Positions 58,239-64,000 of a stretch of 64,000 nucleotides of DNA are shown here, piece after piece (positions within the stretch are counted from its first letter, which is position 1; each line of letters opens with the position of its first letter). Origin of the DNA: Leucocoprinus leucothites (lineage: Eukaryota; Basidiomycota; Agaricomycetes; Agaricales; Agaricaceae); assembly GCA_013368445.1 (NCBI GenBank), contig JAACJO010000001.1:310001-374000 (forward strand), in the 5' to 3' direction. The notes under the pieces are model-generated. The model worked only from the letters and a program-made list of their open reading frames with translations. It had not been told where the DNA came from and did no database searches. The position numbers were made by a program, and so were the translations under genes.

Positions 58239-58928
58239 GTCGGGAGTAAATAAAGTTTAAAATCACTAGTGGGTATAATTGAGGAAAAGGAGCCCAGGAT
58301 CCGTCCGTCCGTAGAAAATATGGACGCCGGTGCCCGCAGTTGGGAGTTCTCTCGGTGGGCGCCAGGGGGGAGACAGTCAGAGAAGGGAAGAGAGTAAAAG
58401 CACCATCCTTGATAAGGGTGCTATTTAAACCCATACCGCCCTTGGAGTCGTTTTCGTGTCAGATATTCATTTACGGGAGCGTATACTCCATAAGGATACC
58501 GTATCACCATTACGACAATCGGACTCAAGCCAGAATTCGGAGAAGATAACGAGCTAGAGGAAGCCATGATAACACACTAGGCCCCTGCAGGAACTGTCGT
58601 TTCGTCCTGAGGCTTATCCTGCCTAGTGGAGATAGTGATGTTTGATTTCGGCCATGGTGTGGTCAGAAGAGAAGACTCGCTTAGGTCGTGGTAATCGACC
58701 ATGGATGATCATATGATAAGTCAACATGACCAAGAACTTAGGAACCAGGGGTGTGAGAGATAAGTGGATGTCTTCCACGGCCGAAAATCAAATTCGTTGC
58801 TAATTTACAGAAACCGGACGAGGGAATAATAAACTAAACTACAAGGGATTACATCGGAGTGCCACCACCACCATCCTTCTACAGCGCCTGACCAAACAAG
58901 CTTTCGACTCCAGTGTTTGGAACCAATT

Positions 58929-61044
58929 TTATGAATCAACAGCCATGCTACTATTATTATCATCCCAGTCATCATCCACCGTCTCGGCCTCCTTATCTCT
59001 CCCGCCTCTCTCCATCAACCCGGCAAGATTCAATGCCTTAGCCAACGGCGAAAATGCATCTCTCATCGCCAGCCCTCCATTTCCATTCATCATATCCTCA
59101 GAATAATTAAAGAATTTTCTTTTCGCTGATTTGCCCAGAGGTGCACCACAATCGTAGTGGTTGTAGCCGTTCTCGTGGGCTGGAACGTCGAAGTATCTGT
59201 TGGTAAGCAGGCTCATGCGTTTGCGTGTTCCGTTGGGCACTGTTGTGTTTCCGTTGGTGACACCTGAAGGTTTGTTGGAACGACTGCGAGTATTTGTTCC
59301 GTTAGCTTGGCGTCGCCAGCCACTGGAAGAGTCGTCTGATTCCCATGATTCTTCGTCTTCGTCTTCGGAGGAGGCAGAGGAGGATTCTTGAAGGTTATAG
59401 ACGTATCTCGCGTGTTCTGTGAAAGTCGTTAAAGGAAGGGAGATCGTAATCAGAAAGAAAACTTACGAGCCAGGCGTTCGTCACGGTCATCCCAGCCTTC
59501 TTCATCCTTCATGAGTCCGAGGTGGTGCCCCACAGATTCTCTTGGTACGTCATGCATCTGAACCGAAGGTGCGTGGGCAATTTCTTGCAATTGTTCGAGA
59601 GCAGTGACTCTAGAAGGTGGATTATTTAGCGTTCCTTCTATAAAAGGGAAAGAGAAGGCTCACCGAACTCTATCCAAGGAACAATCCTTGGTATTCAAGT
59701 CATCCATGTTATTCGAAACAACTTCTAACCGGTATCTTGGGGCAAACCACTCGAAATATTCGCTCCACGGAAGGTTCGGGTCAATGTCGTTCTCTATTCC
59801 AAGAGCGCACGCTGTTTCGTATGTCCACACTCGTGCAACATTCTTCACGGTATAGCCTCCTCCACCCAATAGGATAAGTGGTATGTTCTGTTTTCGGAGG
59901 AACTGGACGCAGTGTGCATGTCCAGTCATTGTCAAGTTGAAGCATCCAAGCTTGTCTCCGGATAGTGAGTCGGCACCACACTGGAGTACAACCGCAGATG
60001 GCTGGAAAACGTCGAGAATCTTCGCAATAACCTATACCGACCCCCATATTATCAGCTATTCCGAAAAGGAAGAGTGAATACCAGGTTTAGACGAACTTAC
60101 GGGTTCAAAAACACTCCTGAATGATTCATCCGTAATTCCGTCCTTCAGTGGGACATTAATTGCATACCCTCTTCCCTTCCCTCGTCCCTTATCCTCTTGT
60201 GTACCAGTCCCTGGAAAGTATTCACCAAACTTGTGGAAACTACAGGTCATAACCCTGTCGTTTGTATAAAACGCCTCCTCGACGCCGTCACCGTGATGAC
60301 AGTCGATGTCGATATAAAGCACGCGAGGGTACGAGCGAAGGAGTTCGAGGATGCCAAGTACAATGTCATTTATGTAGCAGAAGCCGGAGGCTTCGCGCTT
60401 TTTAGCGTGGTGAAGACCTCCAGCCCAGTTAATGGCAATGTCGGCAGCGCCTGAGGCTATTTGCTGAGCGGCACCTGTCGAGAGAATGTTCTGTTAGAGA
60501 ATGCAGTGAGATCAAAAATGATACGCACATATTGAACCTCCTGCAGATATTGAACAGAACTCGAATAATCCTTCGAAAGCTGGGTTATCATCTCCGACGA
60601 GAACTAGAGAACGGAAGACATAATGAGTTTCGGGGAAGTCGGAGGAAGCATTAAAGGTGCTCACATCTTGTTCCATGGTATGTGAGCTCTTCAGCTGTTT
60701 CTGGTATGACTCTGGTGAGGAAATGGATGTATTCGTCGGTATGGAAGGCGGTAAGCATTTCAGGCGTGGCCCGCTTGGGTCGCTATGTGAGTGCGGGTTC
60801 TGCTCAGTATAATTTACCAGGTATATCATGATTTTCATTCACCAGAACGTGCATCTTGGGTAGCATGTCGTAGGCAGCGACGAGGTCGTGGGTGACCCGT
60901 ATTCGGTGGGGTTTCATTGGGTGGCCAAGGCCATACGTATACGACCCAACATCAGCTGGTTTTCGGGGAGTCAGTACATATGTACTAGAAGAAGAGAAAA
61001 GTGAACATACTATCATAGTAGTACGCGACCTTTCGCTTGGACAT
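58929..61044 (-). CDS. Class I histone deacetylase (RPD3 type)
   Basis: Zn-dependent lysine deacetylase of Sin3-type corepressor complexes. Starts [11 protein letters not shown] at 61044, and the first intron joins to [18 protein letters not shown]. Next are [18 protein letters not shown] and [17 protein letters not shown]. The catalytic region is [20 protein letters not shown], then [20 protein letters not shown] (His-Asp and Zn ligands) and [33 protein letters not shown] carries the active-site Tyr-loop glycines. The C-terminal 190 residues are Ser/Glu-rich and not conserved. Eight or so short exons. Divergent from MCD4 with 200 bp between the starts. Confidence 0.95.
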
Positions 61045-61244
61045 TGTGAGGGGGAGAGGGGACGACAACTTGGACCCATTTGGAATTCGAGTGATCGAAG
61101 AATTCTAATAGTCACACGTGACTTTATACCGTGCTTCCGTTCCGTCATCATCTTCGCGAATGCGTATACAGTCCTAGGTCAGTATCCTCGGTTTCTCTCC
61201 ATCTATATGACTAATGTAATTCCAGAGGATTGCCATAGATATAC
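61045..61244. promoter_or_regulatory. 200-bp divergent promoter between HDAC and MCD4
   Basis: Holds a gtcacacgtgac stretch with CACGTG at 61115-61120, followed by tttatacc, a weak TATA-like run. The other divergent promoter of this window (22038-22161) also has a CACGTG. Confidence 0.5.
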
Positions 61245-64000
61245 ATGTCTCCAGCTGCGAAAAATGGCGCAGCCAAATCCAACTACAGCGTTGGAAGACT
61301 GCTGTTTATAGGCCTGCTCTTCCACATCGTCTTTATTGGTTCTGTGTTCGACTGTTACTTTACGAGTCCTGTCGTGCATGGAATGAAAAGCTTTCAAACT
61401 CAGCAAGCTGAGGCCAAAAGGCTGGTCCTAATTGTTGGTGCGCTCACCGTCCCATACTGTCAAATAACGGTAACTGAGCCCTGCTTGTAGGCGACGGCTT
61501 ACGTGCCGATCTTCTGTTCAACGAGAACCCATTTCCAAAGATCAGAGATTCACCGAAGATTATAGCTCCGTATCTGAGATCCATCGTGGAGACCCGTGGA
61601 GCATTTGGAATCTCTCATACCCGAGTGCCGACTGAGAGTCGACCAGGTCATGTAGCTATTATTGGAGGAATGTACGAAGACGTCTCTGCGGTAACAAAGG
61701 TACGTGTATTATACTCTCATAGATCAACTTTTAATAAGTATCTTGTGCAGGGATGGAAAACAAACCCTGTAGATTTTGATTCAGTCTTTAATCAGTCTAG
61801 CACGACATTCTCATTCGGTTCGCCCGATATCTTACCCATGTTCGCACGTGGCGCTGTCCCAGGAAGAGTATTGGAATGGTCTTATGACGCAGAGGAGGAG
61901 GATTTCACAAAGGGTAAGCCCGCGCTTTTTTGAGTGGCCTCTTTCTCAACTGAGTTCACTAGACGCCGTTGAACTGGATTATTGGGTCCTCGACAAAGTA
62001 GAAGCACTGTTCCGGAATGCAACCACGGACCCAATGCTCAAAGCAAAACTACACCAGGGCAAAGTCGTGTTCTTCCTCCACCTGCTCGGTCTAGACGTCA
62101 CCGGTCATTCATATCGACCTCATTCACCGGAATACATGAGGAACATCCAAGCCGTCGACAAAATAGTCAAACGGACTGAAGAGATCATCAACGAATTTTA
62201 TGGAGACAAAGAGACGAGTTTCGTCTTCACCGCTGACCACGGAATGTCCGTGATTGGGAACCACGGTGATGGACGTGAGTTAACGGCGTCTTCCTCCACC
62301 TAATCCCTTTCTTACCTCCTTAACCTTACTTAGATCCCGACTGCACGCGTACTCCTCTAATTGCGTGGGGAAAAGGTGTTCGTGGGCCACTGCCAGACAC
62401 AACACCTTCCTCTCACGACGACTACTCGAAACCATGGGGTCTGAATCACCTGTACAGACGTGATGTGGAACAAGCAGATATTGCGGCGCTCATGTCAGCG
62501 TTAATTGGCGCGTCGTGGCCTGTGAATTCTGTTGGTGTATTGCCAGACGTTGATCCCAACAGACCAGGTTATTTAGACCCAAAGTTGGGGGAGAAGACAA
62601 TCGCTGAAGCAGCACTGGTGAATGCTAAAATGATTTTAGAGCAGTATAGAGTCAAGCATGGTGCGTCTCCCGTTTTTATCACTTTTTTAATATTTTAATA
62701 TTTTGTATAGAGCTGAAAAGCGTGCACACATTGTTTTACAAGCCATATTCATCACTTGAATCCGGTTCTGTACCTAAACGTATCCAGCAACTTGAACATG
62801 TTGAATCTCTCATCAACGCCTCCCAATGGCACGGCGCAAGGGACGCTTCATATACCCTTATCAAGGAAGGGCTAGGTGGCCTACATTACCTCCAAACATA
62901 CGACCGGACTCTCCTTCGCACTATCGTCACTTTCGCTCATATAGGATGGATGCTTTATTCATCACTTTATATCATCCGACCACTCGATAAACCAGCCGTT
63001 CTCAACACCAAAAGAACCATGAAGATTTTACCACTAGTGACTGCCATTGTTTGTTGGGCTGTTTTCTTTGTTCAGAGATCGCCTTGGAGTTATTACTTCT
63101 ACGTCTCATTCCCGGCATATTTCTGGTTCCAGTTTATCCGGCAAGGAGTTCCGTATCTCTCGACACCTGCCATTCGCGTTCGTCTCGGTCGTGGTTTGAG
63201 AGAAAATCTGGTACAGACTGTATTGGCTCTAAGTGCGCTTCTTGGACTGGCGGTACGTCTACTTTCTTTTGTGGAAGTTATCCAGGATACTCATGTGAGT
63301 TAATAGCTGGGTTACACCCATCGGGTTGTTTGGTCTCTTGGTTCATTGGTTGTAGCAAACAGCTGGATGCTTGAGAAGAGTGGCAGGACGTACGTCCGTC
63401 AAATGACATCACGATCAGCCATACCCATTCTACTGTGGTACGCTCTCGGCGGATTGTGTGTGTTGTTCCCATTAGTCCCAGTCAATAGGAGCGAAAATAC
63501 TTTCTTCATGTGAGTATGGTTCACGTCAAGTATTTTAATTGCGGCGTTTATTGATAAATCTGATAGCGCCATGGGTGGCCTGATATTCTGGGGAGTTGCG
63601 CAGTATGCTCAGCCTATCGTTTTGGCTGAAGTGGAACGCGAGTTTGGGAAGGATATGAAGGACAAATTACGGGTAAAGTATACCCTTCAGGTACTTGTGC
63701 TCTCGCCTTGGGCTTAGCCATATCTGAATGAACTGACCATCATTATCACTCTCCAGAAATTATCTGTGCTTCTCGTGACGGCCGCAACCGTTTACTCATC
63801 CCTAAGTCTACAATGGAAGCTTGGGCTGCCCCTCATAGCGAGAATACTGAACTGGACTCTGCTTGGTGAGTGTTATACCAATCTCCTTTCCCATTTGAAC
63901 CTGAAGGTGTCATCGAACAGTGGTTCCATCCATATTACCCTACATCATGACCACCCCTCATCACACGACATCATCCAAGCTACTCATGTACTTCCTCGGC
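61245..64000 (+). CDS. MCD4: GPI ethanolamine-phosphate transferase 1 (PIG-N), 3' partial
   Basis: Adds phosphoethanolamine to the first mannose of the GPI precursor in the [15 protein letters not shown], then a first membrane segment ([21 protein letters not shown]). The alkaline-phosphatase-like catalytic part follows with spliced [35 protein letters not shown] (metal-site region, Thr nucleophile), and [19 protein letters not shown] and [16 protein letters not shown] (metal ligands), [16 protein letters not shown]. After about residue 450 a polytopic membrane domain begins ([34 protein letters not shown]). The frame continues to the window end after several 50-60 bp introns, so the C-terminal transmembrane helices lie outside. 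The start is the first ATG, 201 bp from that of HDAC. Confidence 0.95.

Overview
The window is nuclear DNA of a filamentous basidiomycete, most likely an agaricomycete. The evidence is many introns of about 50-60 bp with GT..AG ends, a chitin synthase fused to a myosin-like head, a NAT/NCS2 purine permease, a multi-exon fungal P450, and Ty1/Copia retrotransposons. Exon joins given below were built by hand from splice signals and reading frames. Where stated, the joined lengths close exactly in frame.

Left third (1-11,760): the 3' end of an unrecognised gene, a 424-bp insertion bounded by 15-bp direct repeats, then two nested Copia elements on the minus strand. The inner one (6192-11407) is nearly complete. 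Its 283-bp LTRs differ at one base that I can see, and it has a gag, a pol and an initiator-tRNA-Met-type primer-binding site. It sits just inside the primer-binding site of an older, 3'-truncated element. That element's 5' LTR (11425-11616) is an almost perfect palindrome, and its gag-to-protease stretch is unusually long and broken almost only by TGA codons.

Centre-left (12,150-25,730): a kinase-like gene, the class V-type chitin synthase (10 exons, 2029 aa), and the COPI beta-prime subunit SEC27 (9 exons, 878 aa). The last two diverge from a 124-bp promoter. An ankyrin-repeat fragment follows.

Middle (25,730-41,750) is gene-poor: an unrecognised gene, a cytochrome P450, a short-chain dehydrogenase with a decayed tandem copy, an Atg22-like transporter, and two copies of a small Ser/Asn-rich protein family flanking the P450-SDR segment. 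One of these copies has a TGA.

Right third (43,200-64,000) is gene-dense: a secreted amidase, two paralogous hotdog thioesterases on either side of a one-TM protein, a NADAR protein with a likely N-myristoylation signal, a polytopic membrane protein, a LARP7/Pof8-like RNA-binding protein, a uric acid/xanthine permease, a class I histone deacetylase, and MCD4 (GPI ethanolamine-phosphate transferase 1), which runs off the end. HDAC and MCD4 share a 200-bp divergent promoter. No rRNA, convincing tRNA or CRISPR array was seen.
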